Assembly: GCF_051195215.1 (NCBI RefSeq)
Contig: NZ_JBNAZM010000026.1
Location: forward strand, 4,548 to 68,547
DNA from: Arhodomonas sp051195215
Lineage (GTDB): Bacteria > Pseudomonadota > Gammaproteobacteria > Nitrococcales > Nitrococcaceae
Direction of reading: 5' to 3'
Length of the DNA stretch: 64,000 bases
Below are positions 33,901 to 38,700 of the stretch, in pieces. The notes under the pieces are model-generated. The model was not told the origin of the DNA and did no database searches. It worked only from the letters and a program-made list of their open reading frames with translations. The translations under genes were made by a program, and so were the position numbers. The stretch's first letter is position 1. Every line of letters starts with the position of its first letter.

Positions 33901-35700
33901 GTCGATACCCAGGCCGACTTCGTGTGTCGTAACCGACTGTTCGGCGTGGTTCGGTGTGTCGACGCGCACGGCGACTCGCACCCGCTCCTCGGCGCCGGTG
34001 CCTCGCGACAGCACCGCGCCGTCCACGAAGCGCTTTCCGTAGATGTAATAGTGTCGGTCGGGATCGTCATCCGGCACTTGAGGCCCGGTATCCACCTGCC
34101 TCTGCAGCTCGACCTGCCTGGAGGCGACTTGCGACCAGGTACCGCCGCTGCGGCGTTCGCGCACCAGACGTGCAGTGACCGTGCGTTTCGACTCTGCCCC
34201 GATATCCTCTACCGCCGCAGTCAACTGAACCGGCTCGGCTTCGGTGAGAATCTCACCGTCGGCCGGGCTGATGATGGACAGCCTGGGAGCCACCGTATCC
34301 TCAACCTGCCCGACCCTGACCGTCTCGGTTCGCGCCGTATTGCCGACGATGTCGTGCGCCACGGCGTGAATCACGACTCCATCGACGCCTTCGGGGGGCG
34401 TCAGGCTGGCCATATAGGCATTTTCGCCACCCGCGGTTCCATTCCTGTGGGCCAGGGACTGGTGCACGGTCTGTACGGGGACGTCGTTGAGGAAGAAGAC
34501 AACGCGGTCAACGCCGTCAGGCCCGAGATCGTCAATAACCTGGGTTCTGACCTCGATTGGCTCGCCCGATATAACGGCCGTCTCATCACTATCCGGATGC
34601 ACAATGGTCGCGCTGGGCGGCTGGTCCTTCGCGATCGTGAAGGCGCGTGGCTGCGACGGCTCCGACCGGTTGCCGTCCACATCCTCCGCGTCGGCACGGA
34701 ACAGTAACCGAGCGCCGACCGCGCCCTCGGGCACTTTCAGGTGGTACTGGAACGGTGCCGCGATGTCTTCTCCGATCTGCTCGAACGCGGGAGACTCGTC
34801 GCCGGTAACCAATGCCTTTTGAAGGCGCACGGACCCCACACCGGATTCCGGGTCGGCCGCTTCGACCGCGACGATGATCTCGCGCCCCTCCGTCAGTTCG
34901 GTAAGGTCCTGTCCCAGATTGAAGCCCCGGCTGTCCAGCACCTTGATTCTCTGAACCTGAGGAGGCTGGTTACTCGTCAGCGTAACGCCACGCTCCACAT
35001 TGCTGGCGTTACCAGCGCCGTCGCTCGCCCCGACACGCAGCAGAAGTGGCATGTCGGATGGTGGCTGCCCGTTCGCGTTCGCGTAGTCGGCGATGCGCTT
35101 CAAGGCAATCGAGCCCTGGTAGGGCGGCTCCGAGAGCACCTCCTGGTGGACGACCTCGTCGTCTGCGACGGTACCGTCACCGTTACGATCCGCCAGCAGG
35201 CCGACACGAACGGTCGAGACTTCCACGTTGTCCTGAATCTCCGCCAGGTACTGGAGTGCACCCTGCTCGACGACACTCGCTCCGGTTACCGGGCGACGGA
35301 GCGTTATCTCTGGCGGCGTGAGGTCCTCGGTGACGTGCACCACGAGCGGCTCAGGTGTCTCCGCGGTGCGCGGTTCCCCCAATCGTCGCTGCTCCACCGC
35401 GGTGGCCGTTATGGACAAACTCTTACCGGCCTGCCCGTACGGGACCGGGACGAGGAACTCGAACGGATAACGGGAATCGGTAAAGGCCCGATCTCCGTTG
35501 ACGAGCCCCCCGACGTTCAACACGACCCGCTGGATGCCGAGGTCGTCGACCGCATTGACCTGCACGAGCAGATATTCGCCCTCGGCGACCTCGCTTTCGT
35601 CTTCCGGCGCACCGATGGCCACACTTGGCGGCTCATCACGAACGAGCTCCAGGTTCACGGTCTCGGTGGCACGATGCCTGTCAAGATCACCGAACCGCAC
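9964..35700 (-). CDS. Giant multidomain secreted protein, C-terminal 8,578 residues (downstream part of a frameshifted gene)
   Basis: An open frame of 8,578 codons whose first possible start is a GTG at 35700. In-frame coding clearly continues upstream to about 35836, reading LREPPYTFQVPVP..., where it meets the other ORF; I therefore regard this as the C-terminal 78% of one 11,058-residue protein. Contents in order: five Ig-like modules (35640-34000); seven composite units of LVIVD propeller, SbsA-like Ig and two IPT/TIG domains (about 33500-19800); Ig modules (19440-17960); a propeller (17950-17000); Ig (16800-15950); a long propeller region (15930-14250); Ig and Big_1/invasin-like domains (14240-11620); Asp-rich TSP3-like repeats (11065-10750); a Big_2-like domain (10730-10440); and a unique tail with a CxxC (CIEC). 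No export barrel or anchor is visible. If the frameshift is real this segment lacks a signal peptide. Function is unknown; extracellular scaffold or adhesin is an inference. Confidence 0.85.
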   Translation of the reverse strand: MRFGDLDRHRATETVNLELVRDEPPSVAIGAPEDESEVAEGEYLLVQVNAVDDLGIQRVVLNVGGLVNGDRAFTDSRYPFEFLVPVPYGQAGKSLSITATAVEQRRLGEPRTAETPEPLVVHVTEDLTPPEITLRRPVTGASVVEQGALQYLAEIQDNVEVSTVRVGLLADRNGDGTVADDEVVHQEVLSEPPYQGSIALKRIADYANANGQPPSDMPLLLRVGASDGAGNASNVERGVTLTSNQPPQVQRIKVLDSRGFNLGQDLTELTEGREIIVAVEAADPESGVGSVRLQKALVTGDESPAFEQIGEDIAAPFQYHLKVPEGAVGARLLFRADAEDVDGNRSEPSQPRAFTIAKDQPPSATIVHPDSDETAVISGEPIEVRTQVIDDLGPDGVDRVVFFLNDVPVQTVHQSLAHRNGTAGGENAYMASLTPPEGVDGVVIHAVAHDIVGNTARTETVRVGQVEDTVAPRLSIISPADGEILTEAEPVQLTAAVEDIGAESKRTVTARLVRERRSGGTWSQVASRQVELQRQVDTGPQVPDDDPDRHYYIYGKRFVDGAVLSRGTGAEERVRVAVRVDTPNHAEQSVTTHEVGLGIDERRYLAAEGPGNAGRFGEKTKLEAKSVYYTAVAQFRGPERTGALLGAWSSVDPVPLETGLGNLPPEEVPHPPRTGLFIADGTNEYPTGDGERFVHSELLAGASEVFTGAISELHADADFVLAAKTGVGLQSEGGELGFVKSLKETIEENPETGRFDTRHTDGELLLFNTRNGDDQFGLPYLLVGRIAMPYPQVYGVARRDDLALVANGPGGVQLVDISDLAQPYRVGYIKPNGLARDVVVRGNFAFIAASHEGLVVADLADPSNPIVARVDTLGVANRVSVEGNRAFVADMAGDGRVSQVNVIDIGDPYDPRVSNVVELKPQRPDFVADGVYDVFVSGGDAYATTHYSDQEDQPSQSVVEMIDIEALGQPGRDATTPVVIHRDASADDFAARGATVARGALQVAGAKRGIDRVRLPALTVLGSQPLEGAGDVPSDLAAIEIELSHVLSSDVPLADYVRVMTGDPELGVEVTDRFDIGFAERDGNDARRFIRLVPHVGKTLEPGTSYYIVLESGLVPLTGGALANDFVLNFSTAVASGSKPDIEQIEPDNGSVEGGTRLVVTGTGFGDNPSLYVGGQQLTVEDFSPATTQRPVDRIVATTVPNYAGPAAVRVETAKGLQDTVLGGFVYTDLLRISFIDPSVVRVSQAGQGDRVGVIGHGFHPGVELVAYPSGEPSEAVTVPVDGDRLDLMSAERLSWVVPDFGDSYRGFVDVKVRDGERRHVLPEAMFYGRLVVDRSLASTVRFDSSEVRQLQGDKEYVPDPLKLPPGIVQDTAHDRDLGLVYALGRGVLHDISILSPGSSLPESVSDPLAMRQEFAPGWISLIHYDRAELGKAAPMHGLGYFNLPPELVPYDMALTADQLYVGARGYHFPLIDTEYEGRSFLLTYDREDELPADGEPDSEGKDRDILYALPLPFESVANSTLDGVMSADNARMSITAADDLLFVASPQDGVAVLNTADPLKPSVVRVIERVRVDGVDHDLRPRSVKVIGHQLHVRTASPSGYAVYDITVPTLPQLSFTSLNRPSASTGAPGELVHGGKKGLELYEVTDAGAFRNRGVYQPHGFRVPGDILAIGAGRTAAATGRTREFKDVVSPDKIPEDEEVDSVEDLNAILAAGVKYRSYLGVYDFSRPADIGLLDALVLPGESHVRGVRATDDGLILTNVLEKGGNIWRSVLHFTDSHILDLVASDPVDGSDGVRPSTSLKLRFNRPPAPAGSDIEASLAPHVALVRETGADEGEPVAFGIAGAANDPNVVILTPQNALAPASDFRLELSGVLGSRRTEGLFDHVVSFSTAAADQRPPVIESVDPHFVNTSGGQVDVVISHAADTDFLVGGRAAAIVSQESVGAARTRFTIDVPAAPAGPAALRARNSAGGSDTRLGAVQYVKSIGLTGISPAQGSVNGGTRVTLTGAGFQSGDGQFSVYFGETPVPEEDVRILDEETVEVVTPAGAVGPVDVTVRLDSGREIGLENAFFYQQPAQAAIRDRGRIYDVTVDPTGTYAVAAVGNRGVLVYNIDSSAYTSGQADELLDKIDEDGDNVDDRIVAQVGLPDGYVALGVDAYFERGMDRVLVTGVPSGGGGADARLFVLGFDSENPASASVIKSLPLFSDLARGIEAVNKRALVALGSRGLGVVDIHLQTKAYLTDNFVLPGEVPALDTTAVDTGVDGPERYAVAAGEFDVAENKLVNEDDENSGGFYLVEHGPDFGYRVADSLPIPASRVAVQGRYGYLAAGVNGMVVVDLRSPDDLRVVARVDDQGPVYDVDVNGGMAHLALGEAGIVTVDVTDPAEPVVMPGMEALGGSRVEAVYAGDYAAISGGRIAGGGSVVQVTRDAVLKVHDVDPGNGILDRDARGAVKVHIRFNKAIDQWPPNEGHFRLEGPDGVPLPIGVEIVNNDAILTLEDASGLKVGDTVAAVVDAGVQAVKPLDDDTQVTLYELARAQRFEFTYRGGRPDRIRVVDVVPRHVSAGRETLGTVSALGMPSDPQRVRVRIAGQPVDIERIQTDAENERQGIAHIVIPAIAEAGQYDVSVAFDKDGVWREAVLRGGLIVDAAIEFDSIEPRWGAVVGGTPVIIRGSGFESGNTVTDGLKIRIGDVPVTDIRVVAEDRLTAVTRGGPVGRNPVRGEDRYGNQTELPRESGFGYGLKVIGSASAVFRPRHVQVDQATGVAVTSGGYFLDQFQRDSYSVLEYEGEPFAETVIAGTFDVQTPERPLLVGGASPLPSADRGSVFQSYLDGATPVPPLPVDGLGISPVVEREEGVDRKRLYVATGTGGVTRLNLDEQNGLQTLSRVRSASLSDVVVDVVKAGDTAFAARASGVSSDKKPKMPCGTTSGSGFAGRVERINYFAANDPVYVGDAPALEGVNTVHRAGDWLYAGGETGGRAWLPGDECRHFRPITANPPSGSDDGELQAVNLFDPALERVYQVGGNVRDVVTYGEYVIVALGAQGVEIFHRLKPEQRTRFRMDTALQEVPGQAVRLRRMANVVFVAASGGGVVVLDISEPLKPKVVSAGNTETIHGVDVFKDRLVAVPGPSALAHLQLPGALVRNVSVAHGGFIGAQQAYRLTFNEPVTVDSLRGGNAVTVVRNDDDSIVPHEITPVSPEEGSATTYDVTFDREAGVAYTVEVRDARTLRGSGLWVPFTASVRAASGGAVRPRIDSVEGGMQRLGEPREIIVHGSGFRGGGVLKAYVDQYQVPVERLSEGKLRIPPGSLGVLPLEPGEHHLRIEDQELAARYPGAIVLGASLSDAGIDVSPSAGSAGGGVEVEITADRPVVLPGSKVILRSSDGRIIRSEAVTDDVVVADLREDVVDLETMTFQAPRVEAPDVYDVLLLSGGREVKVGQFSYTVDDGQDIDLPNYPPMTIGGSVVRGDLLYVGVNGGSAPTEDNRFLMESGFEIYDIAVPERPVRLTQVRTSEPVTGVAVEDYLAFLANGSEGLLVVDIHDPKKPHVLTRRPVPGHRATDVAVHPGRGIVALSVASEMDETGFVRFFDLADAELDPPPRYSSLVLAEGQRAGEPLDIQWVGDELYVLLRRGNQLYIATFNNLPDDQAEVQAVPRGRVSDRDAPASFVVQNGRIVLTFRGAPETDDQGGETPVTQYLVLERTSDGTYETAYWQRVVDGGTEAFANDGHVYVDDGTGVIDTVSPGLAVASVSPSGGSELVSGETVSVWLSQLINTADTSLADAVEVTDDAGQPLPSAAASVAGTNTVRGGRIDIAFEAGGGYHGPVRIRITEALTSLAGEHLAESVELRYTLAQGSRPTIDSVRRLGPDGPMNHYFHADGTETAVIEGSGFGDEPSAISLSVASQSISQAQIVSVTNRELRFRLPKLALSRQAVALPVTLATGGAPANVQGAIVVQPPVHLQDVEPEQGPPQGGNTVDLYGLGFNNHLTVRIGERVAGDLRLLSSNRLRVRAPAGDFGYADVTVTSDLFPDEASTLADGYFYANGETGSVDLRQDDDRLGAVTAAVVKDDILYAVTGGSYQPVDLKGRERDKSVSTSQGQLALADLSDPVNPELIEREFADDTRPYHFQETLPPDGFRDVALEGNDLFLLSAQRLYHFDVTLAADPQLLRDVSLSDEARGLALDSGVLYLATDAGVEIYRVRTDRRLRAMGTVDTAALGGVPRRVGASGERLWALLPDAGELVEIETMSGRFEIERRVRLQDTDGNSVTGVDFLVHDDLAMVSTGQGGRVIAYVLRDGDDNPPVAQLRLSYLIRHGDVQAGELLLRGQSLHVAGGDGDLQVFDIADWLDGRFDETVSLDDYFALTGRVDAIADSATGFYAGTGFVYVDGEAAENPIAGDVALGGLGGGVNTVSLGGLSVVGQSPATGGRLAADESVSVRFDRILDPQRVAESADSLLRVTRSGVPVDGTVSSRVAPSGTELIFRPASPYRAGDQYRVHVAASATGIHGNELGRPYTFRFVATGERWPTIDAIEPSRGSWRGGAEVRITGSGFGADSRIEIAGMAVAEKDVIARKEGELVFTLPALANAPEENRLVGVSVANGSLRAALPGSFVYVTESAIEALGHYDPGSATVRLGDHLFDYNSGAYAAIRGAGLSAITQVKVNGQPAEDLQVVDPRTLAFRVPDRTVGRLEVEVDNGAEGSAAAMSDALSVRLSAQKRLSAVDANRRLSMIDRAGERFLAAEGTRMRLYTTRDSVEPVSLASVDVGSEVHGGALSRRYAVLIVGDARELVVYDLANVYTPELVNRFGNADGIDHDRLLLSDKTLVSAAGDGIRIGHVRGSAWRHVPLDAMAVAVDDRFIYVLDDLKVEARALSDPEAVVASRYHGLVAPQGLRLGSQQLLLLGDDRIELLDISRVHSHGSMSEMGTADLAFSNLALNGELLAVRTDSEPALSIYDIGPDRGSGALSLERIVAVGGRAPAQGKPMIFRGSILEWGAGGSYHSVVVPLLNTADTLPARFVRDATGNVGFRVTGPEDGWRDVLLDVRSRETDDPVSGDTRYLGDRLELTPIGGEFQPGTDYRLSLFNRPAEVIAGGALAYDLPWNVTGKPPFGIEQPLLDSVTPAETVTGRATDFVVRGANLGNVTDVAIGSTAVPASAWSVSSDGFELTFSATVNGAGLHALRASFEDQEVVLPAAVRVTQAITIDEVSTNNPRGPDRLSGSGGTVVTVSGQGLNGDLHLHLMRADMGETPSPANEVDFRRSDGELTFDAPEVAHDAEYQVVVRRPATDESVTAATKLVGVDDTPPRLVHASNVGVDGRVELRFTEPVTASGFVVSYSPRDYSGETGGEVSSEFELIGDGSRELTLRALSDGRLPANRRYEMLIEGIEDAHGNTVIDNVKKGVTDGTYRAHRTSLDTLAPQDVGLTRLSDGEPVTPAMTVTRGRSYAFRASAVDNITPSDALEIDYRVSTDGGLSFGPWDEFVNDDGELALDVEEAYGDLVVRVRVKDEEGRAAEVDYPIATVDPQIDISALRTVPAKVEEMSRADIRFDLAGDVDLIKRAEMQVFDRRYPVELEETGDRSAVASLSYLNPKLADIPDDQVPVVLRIWFGFHGFREVTGSYTLLLDATPPTVSIVSPPDGSSIPIDEPTDVLIKSFDRYGIDRVEARINGGAFEVLDNPGRFRFVPDSEDPVTVDVRAVDANGLQSKADDDSSVTLQPFDATKGEPSVDIISPANAATFHEGESVTFELLVQNVPEATLHLDVAGDPDDSRNPDPIVFNRGDDDPARFLHAVAMPVTGEDAVVRVRLEAGNLHAERYLNLKHDAGIDTDLDLVVEPSTRVLGGTGLWLDAPRPANMEDFSTTSEVVVTDPVGGAVQATQPVGAGPKSIPVTPGDAPVGVTAYLRDRSGHEETIERELERVPYYSSGSETVYTPSSPDAVTGAIAALPRLAGEVAWVVNFRDGGYRVRTRQSVLAEEDSGSILRLEFTGTGLLAEEEAGGERAVVFWPVTGGALGQAHRSRLYGRVLGASGDTVYTAHGALVDAVRYRNGAFVPLAGRHIGEAIRDSWVNQGRLFLLSESGVYGLAPSLAGDVPQMEQRFFTALPGMEGLAVSGQWLFAWGEQSVQRYQIGTNGELTVHETLPVDGTAHSAVTDGDILWLKVDGPYADNTWHAFLDGERVAMDTNEAATMAFAGGRVFTRWTGERDGYITARALAVEAQPAAFAPQLTETPFGVLVSGIPASASTGGETIVFSDAATDDVLPAEPVWHEGARAWLLERTELSGDAIAVTRIDRAGQADSATVPRDTATMSAAAGTWPASGGRLTQQALVPLRLEMAQGARVEHARIQGFDAPAHSLTGRGARVFGWATVPADETTASLTPVIDGQTGNAFDVSLVANDGSGIDVSVFEPTSNAAAREGQAVSVRYETSVEGGGPLRLVEVALLDFNGQLIDRRLSVSAAGTVDMTMPAVDVQENLTIRVRAYAGEAYRFSERKVGIRLFPEVSLPPIELTGVGDRVMAGSRVELELSGRDTRVLPSDLQPSVIVATAGGSNIASGDRTVSFEVPAGADSLEIAAAISDGLGNERRIEREVEVIPPLQLSASGSAQPFDVALPRVGGAWFAHGRRLYDHEGSPVHEFDAPVTAMDHMGDRMLVALDGIGLQVVDPDAGFERLAGIPVSGRIRDVAVSGDRALAIVGGQVQRYTVSGNALESAGPASVTGTPREVSASADGLIIRTGSQLRVLDARDLKERWSVDAAFRSMAQQENYLFATTSEGALHVLRLDAEDGAPRTFELGVPVQRLLALNGELLGLSANANRITAIDVRDPRVPSIVGRFSRDLGSDVGRAVLADGVLWTGGEQGAAYRLSPEDAEPRVIHRTDRPRGFAQGGAVAAGRYVTAAGGYGAVVLARDGNGEWAETVHPGPFNKAASHVFADGEQAYAVLPDFQQIVRLGDGGRVEPVLEGAAFTQGAATDAWLVGAAGTQLHVYDRDSGARQTFAVNAGDTIVALAAAGEEIYAATASGGIYRVRIKGALPAQEADIDSTALLNASVPVRQLATDGDHLFYALNGELHRLRLDNRGDDVLSLGSQINGLAVSSGRVWVATDAAVQAVDPYAWKTVGESIATAQRIEAIAVDDDRLVTAHGAYGYAVRALPRAVLSGNPALAAPVTGALLEQGEKLRFRLVAERGVNAVTYRVNGKVVGRSASAPFSVDLPVPAELRNGQPFEVSARVETVWGEVIASRPRRLVLQGEDLPANPFSVELDVNNAFLPQPVEMRARVLNSTQPVSQVEFYKGETQDGPFELIRKHYGPVYRVSRSYGKEADGHYIMARAVDVYGNFVESRPVAFRRLADPFPPTAQFGLEGTLVGGQPVNGQPFTVTVDLEDDGSGVDIALLRRDGAIVAASVDGQPIRYTERNPQAGRTYRYTVTVRDRSGNSREYTAEHTVLANSPPVIHGLTVPSDAVRERTVFPVSIRATDDVGVREAFIDWHGERQTQTLERESGTRTIEFDVEDQRGTRVSGSVTETLTATVRDDHGQEAVESADITVRRDRVPDASALVVDVPTRGFFGRLMPLSVSGLQAADDGDLRVELVDVTGGSEQAREELEVRDQSYRCAPHNAPCVRTTVRFPEDDDHGSQFRFKLRVTDALGQTDETPVFAVDLTYLPNTVRFVDSDEPSINPDQITVGEPAVFRARVLDVQLSPVPAQQVHWAVRRLDSESDDYQPVDTTTTDDDGVTEWRYTAELEPGMYRLRARVTGPDGVAVENVRAMRVHAGGTETLRVQPVPPVVAGTGFVVRFSALDAGGNVATGVNDHTVTLRFDDPGFHFEFADHVDIRLIRENGVTVGEEAVVQLQQGQATVRVVAPETAGHYAAAVEDGADFPVKLGDEPTDTLPVEVIAGVPAQVHFRRVGLEDNRPLGDPERLEVDETAVMRLEVADRFGNPVQQVPDANGDLRDAEFTATVAVNGDAVLMDNGQTASLTLERGAADFRVSDATAEVVTLELTGVNADDGLASGLSTDATKDLEFLPAVPAIDEARFGTAHDSTNAPFEFLFTKPVRDTGPAFPIIVELDDAAVTGDYDIADDLVRFTADAGIELDRCYHYDTNESQLVGVAEGDAVRPETGTVCSPQAAIPEQTRPYGVIGRPATLTLDIAATVDRDSIQDGSVSLQGVGEASFDWMSGSFTVPEPTQAVSDGHETVLALSGSRPDYGFQVTNTISYRVFTADGDFDGDGLPNGDEFDAGLNPGTSDSDGDGIPDGEDDADGDGLANTEEIDIGTDPASADTDGDGLSDGRERNDLGTDPTAEDTDGDGLSDGLEIATGNDPLDETGIDIAGYVTALDVSPAERQVVDRSDSGQTVSLTVMATLTVDGAEHTVDVTADRFGVRYASGNNTVATYAADGDFRVEGEGETQLTATLGSGSAASALTVLPPPRVEPVLSRIVIDGDDTLYRGVPGEQVWLRLEAGVPVHVHGVALNGRELSSHYQLFRMPNYYAYDWDDTLRMTHAVVFPTLGGNTCIECVYDDVDIRESLFRRVQYIHLNWPNGIQFDADTLEIQVYVNVVGHDELYEVPMELLLGEPRLHSGENTPQP
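10750..11065 (-). repeat. Asp-rich thrombospondin type-3-like calcium-binding repeats
   Basis: The encoded segment (about residues 10,690-10,800 of the restored protein) repeats DSDGDGIPDG, DADGDGLANTEE, DTDGDGLSDGRE and DTDGDGLSDGLE at 13-25 residue spacing. These D.DGDG[LI].[DN] loops are the signature of TSP3-type calcium-binding repeats in bacterial extracellular proteins. They sit just before a terminal Big_2-like domain. Calcium binding is inferred from the motif. Confidence 0.85.
19800..33500 (-). repeat. Seven tandem composite units: LVIVD beta-propeller + SbsA-like Ig + two IPT/TIG domains
   Basis: First IPT/TIG domains of the pairs (P.I..[IV].P..G....GG....G.GF pattern) lie near 32280, 29990, 28050, 25950, 24130, 22135 and 20370. 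A second IPT follows each about 250-300 bases further along. Each pair is preceded by an SbsA/Big_5-like domain (a [FL]...[PL] strand, then L.P...L.PG..Y or similar, then a FSTA-like end). Each of those is preceded by a propeller whose blades carry LVIVD-type motifs such as GVQLVDISDLAQP, GLVVADLADPSNP, GVVVLDISEPLKP and GLLVVDIHDPKKP. Unit length is roughly 590-770 residues. Boundaries are approximate and copies are well diverged. Confidence 0.78.
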
Positions 35701-38700
35701 ACCGTAGGTGTCGACTGCCTCCAGTGCCAGTGTTACGACGTTGCTCTCCGGCTCGTCTGGATCAACCGCGGGAACCGGAACCTGGAAAGTATAAGGGGGC
35801 TCTCTCAGCCGAAGCTGATGGAATCGTTCGCCCCCCGCTTCGCGACAAGTCGCACGTACTCGATGCCAACGTCATCGAATGCCTTCACGTTGACGCTGAG
35901 CTGCTCACCTTCGACGATCTTCTCACCCGGGTTCGGAGCCTCCACGTCGATCACCGGGCGTTCATCCGGGTGGATTCGGTAGGCCACCTCCCGGGTGCGC
36001 TCATTACCCGATGCATCCCGCACGACGACCTTCACCCAAAGATCGAAGCGCGTTTCGTCGCCGACCGGCACAGACTCGAAACGGCTGGCTATCTGTGCCA
36101 ACCGGTCAACGTTGAGCAGCTGCCGATATACCGGCGTGTCAATGTTGACCGTGGACACCGGTTCCGCATCTTCCGCCGGGACGTTGCCGATCGTCCTCAA
36201 CGCTGCGCCGTAATCCTCTTTATGGTAAGCGCCCCCCGCTTCCCTCACGGCATACGCTGTGTAGAGCTCCAGTTGCTCGACCTTTACGTTATCGTACGCC
36301 TGGAAGGCGAGTTTGAAATCCGACGCTTCCGGGGGGCCGAACCCGGGACCGGGTTCGCTAATGGCCACCTCCGGATTGATATTGTCGGCCACGCCATCGA
36401 ACGTAATCTCGTGACGCCCCACGGCATTATCGGCGTCTCGGACGATAGCGGTGAGTGTCACCGGCTCGTTGAACTCGATCAGCCCTGCCGGCACGCCCAT
36501 GACGAATGCCTTTTCTTCGGCATAGGGGCTGTCTCGCCGGCCGTACTCATCGGCCATCGCAACCCCATAATCGGCTTCGATGCGGTCATATAGGGCATCG
36601 AAAGCCTGGAGTATCACATCGCGACCACCAATCGCCTCGTCTTCGCGGATATCGCGTTCCGAAACAGTCGAAAGCTTCACGCCATTCGCATAAACTTCGA
36701 TATTCTGATCGCTCAATTCGCGATCGTCGGTCGCCACCACGCCGACTTTAATCTTGAACGTGCCGGCAGCGATCTGCTGGCCATCCGCAGGTGCCGTAAT
36801 TCGTACGCCGGGCGACATATTGGTCTGGGGGTGAACCACAAATGTCCGCTTACGGCTGTTGCCGCCACGGTCGGTTACCACCAACTGGTATTCCGTGGGC
36901 TGATTGCGCTCGAAGAGTAATTGCGCACGAAGCTCGTCCTCGGCGACCGGAGCTGCCGGACAACGATTGTCCCAGTCCTTCCGATACTCTTCGACTCGTT
37001 CACCGCCCGGCTTGACGCGATAAATCACATAGTTTTTCAAACCGGCGTCATCACGCAGCGTCGTTTCGACACCGAAACTTTCACCGACGCGCACCCAGAA
37101 CTCGTTGAGATTCAATCGCTCGGGCGCGGTCAGAACTTTTTGATACGCACCATTAACTTTGTAACTGAGAAAAGCGTCGAATTGAATCTGTGGAGGCTTA
37201 TCCGCCCTCACCGGCAACGTCACGAGCTTTTCAGCTGTCGCGCCACTGTGGTCTTCAGCGACCAGGAGCAAATCCAGATTCCCGCCGGCACTCCCTGCCG
37301 GCACATCGAAAATCAGCTCATAATTCTCTTGCAGGTATTGCCCCGGCACTTCGTGCACCAGGTCACTGCGATCACGATACAGGCTTAATTTTTTTATCCC
37401 GCCGGAGTTATCAAGTGTTTGCGCCTGAATCCGCAGGCGCTCCGTGGGAACGACGGTTCGCCCTTGAGGTGGCTGATCCACGCTCAGGGTGGGCGCTTGC
37501 TGGTCGGCGACCAGGTCGTAAACTACCAGCGGCTCAAGCGCCACCGGTCCCCGTTGGTCCGAATATCGGTCGACGCCGTGCGCGAAGACCGCCATGCGTG
37601 CAATCCTTGGCCGCGCCGGCACGGGAACGGCATATGACGTTCCCTCCTCAACAGGCCCACCTTCCGCGGTGGTATTAGCACGTTGCACGGGTCGTGATGC
37701 CACGATTGCCTCTCCATCGTCATTGAGGCCGGCATCATCGATAAGGGCGGTCATGACGAGGTTGTCACGCCGGATAATGCCCTGTGAGCGTCCTTTCACG
37801 GCATGGCCGCGAGCCGCGTCCAGAGTACTCGCGTGAATTCGCAAGCGATTTACGAAAACATCGATAGAATCGCCATTCGCAGCCTTAACCAGGGGAACGA
37901 TGTCAACGTAAGCGACGTGCTCATCATTTCGTTCGGTCGCGAACAGGCTCTGCACATTGGGTACTTCGCCGCCTCGCAGCTCATAGGCTTCCTGGTAGGA
38001 GCTGCACAGACCGGAGACATAACGGATCACACGGTAGCTGACGCTGCCCCCCGCAACCGGGTCCACCGCGATCTCGGCCGAAGAGCCTTCGGTCATATTG
38101 GGCAGAGGCCTAACACGAAGCCGGCCGTCCATGGCCTCAAGATAGGGGGTTCCGGCAACACGCACGGTAGCGGACCTGCCATCGGCCTCCGGGTAGGCAT
38201 ACGAAACGACGGGCATAAAGCCGTCATCCGCGTCTGCGCTTCGGAATGCACCGGTCGGGTCACGTGCGCCCCCTGCACCGACACCATGCAGGGACGTATA
38301 CACGGGCATGTATCGCACCGGTGCATCCGGGGCCGCCAGATCATCTTCGATATCCAGCGTATGGAAAGCGATCGCGCCCTTGACGGGGTCGCTTTCCGGA
38401 TCGAGATCACTGAGTGACAGCTGCGGCGCAGTGTCAGGCGTTATGCGTACAACCCGGGTTTCGCGGACCGCGTTCCCCTGTGTATCGGACGCCTCTACCA
38501 CAACCGTCACGGGCACGCCGTCGGCCGGTACCGGCGTAAACCGATCGAGTCCCAATGCGACGTCCTGGACAGTTATCGCTGACTCATCCACGCCCTGGTC
38601 TGCCGCCAGGACGGATTCAGGGCGATCGGCCAGGTAAATTTTGTAGTCGGCCACCGAGACGTTGTCACGGATCGTTACCGTCGGTGTGACGGGCCAATTC

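Noticed and set aside
35700..35700. GTG at 35700 as a genuine independent start of the 8,578-codon ORF
   Set aside because: Coding character (an Ig-module second half) clearly continues upstream of it, and no signal peptide follows it.
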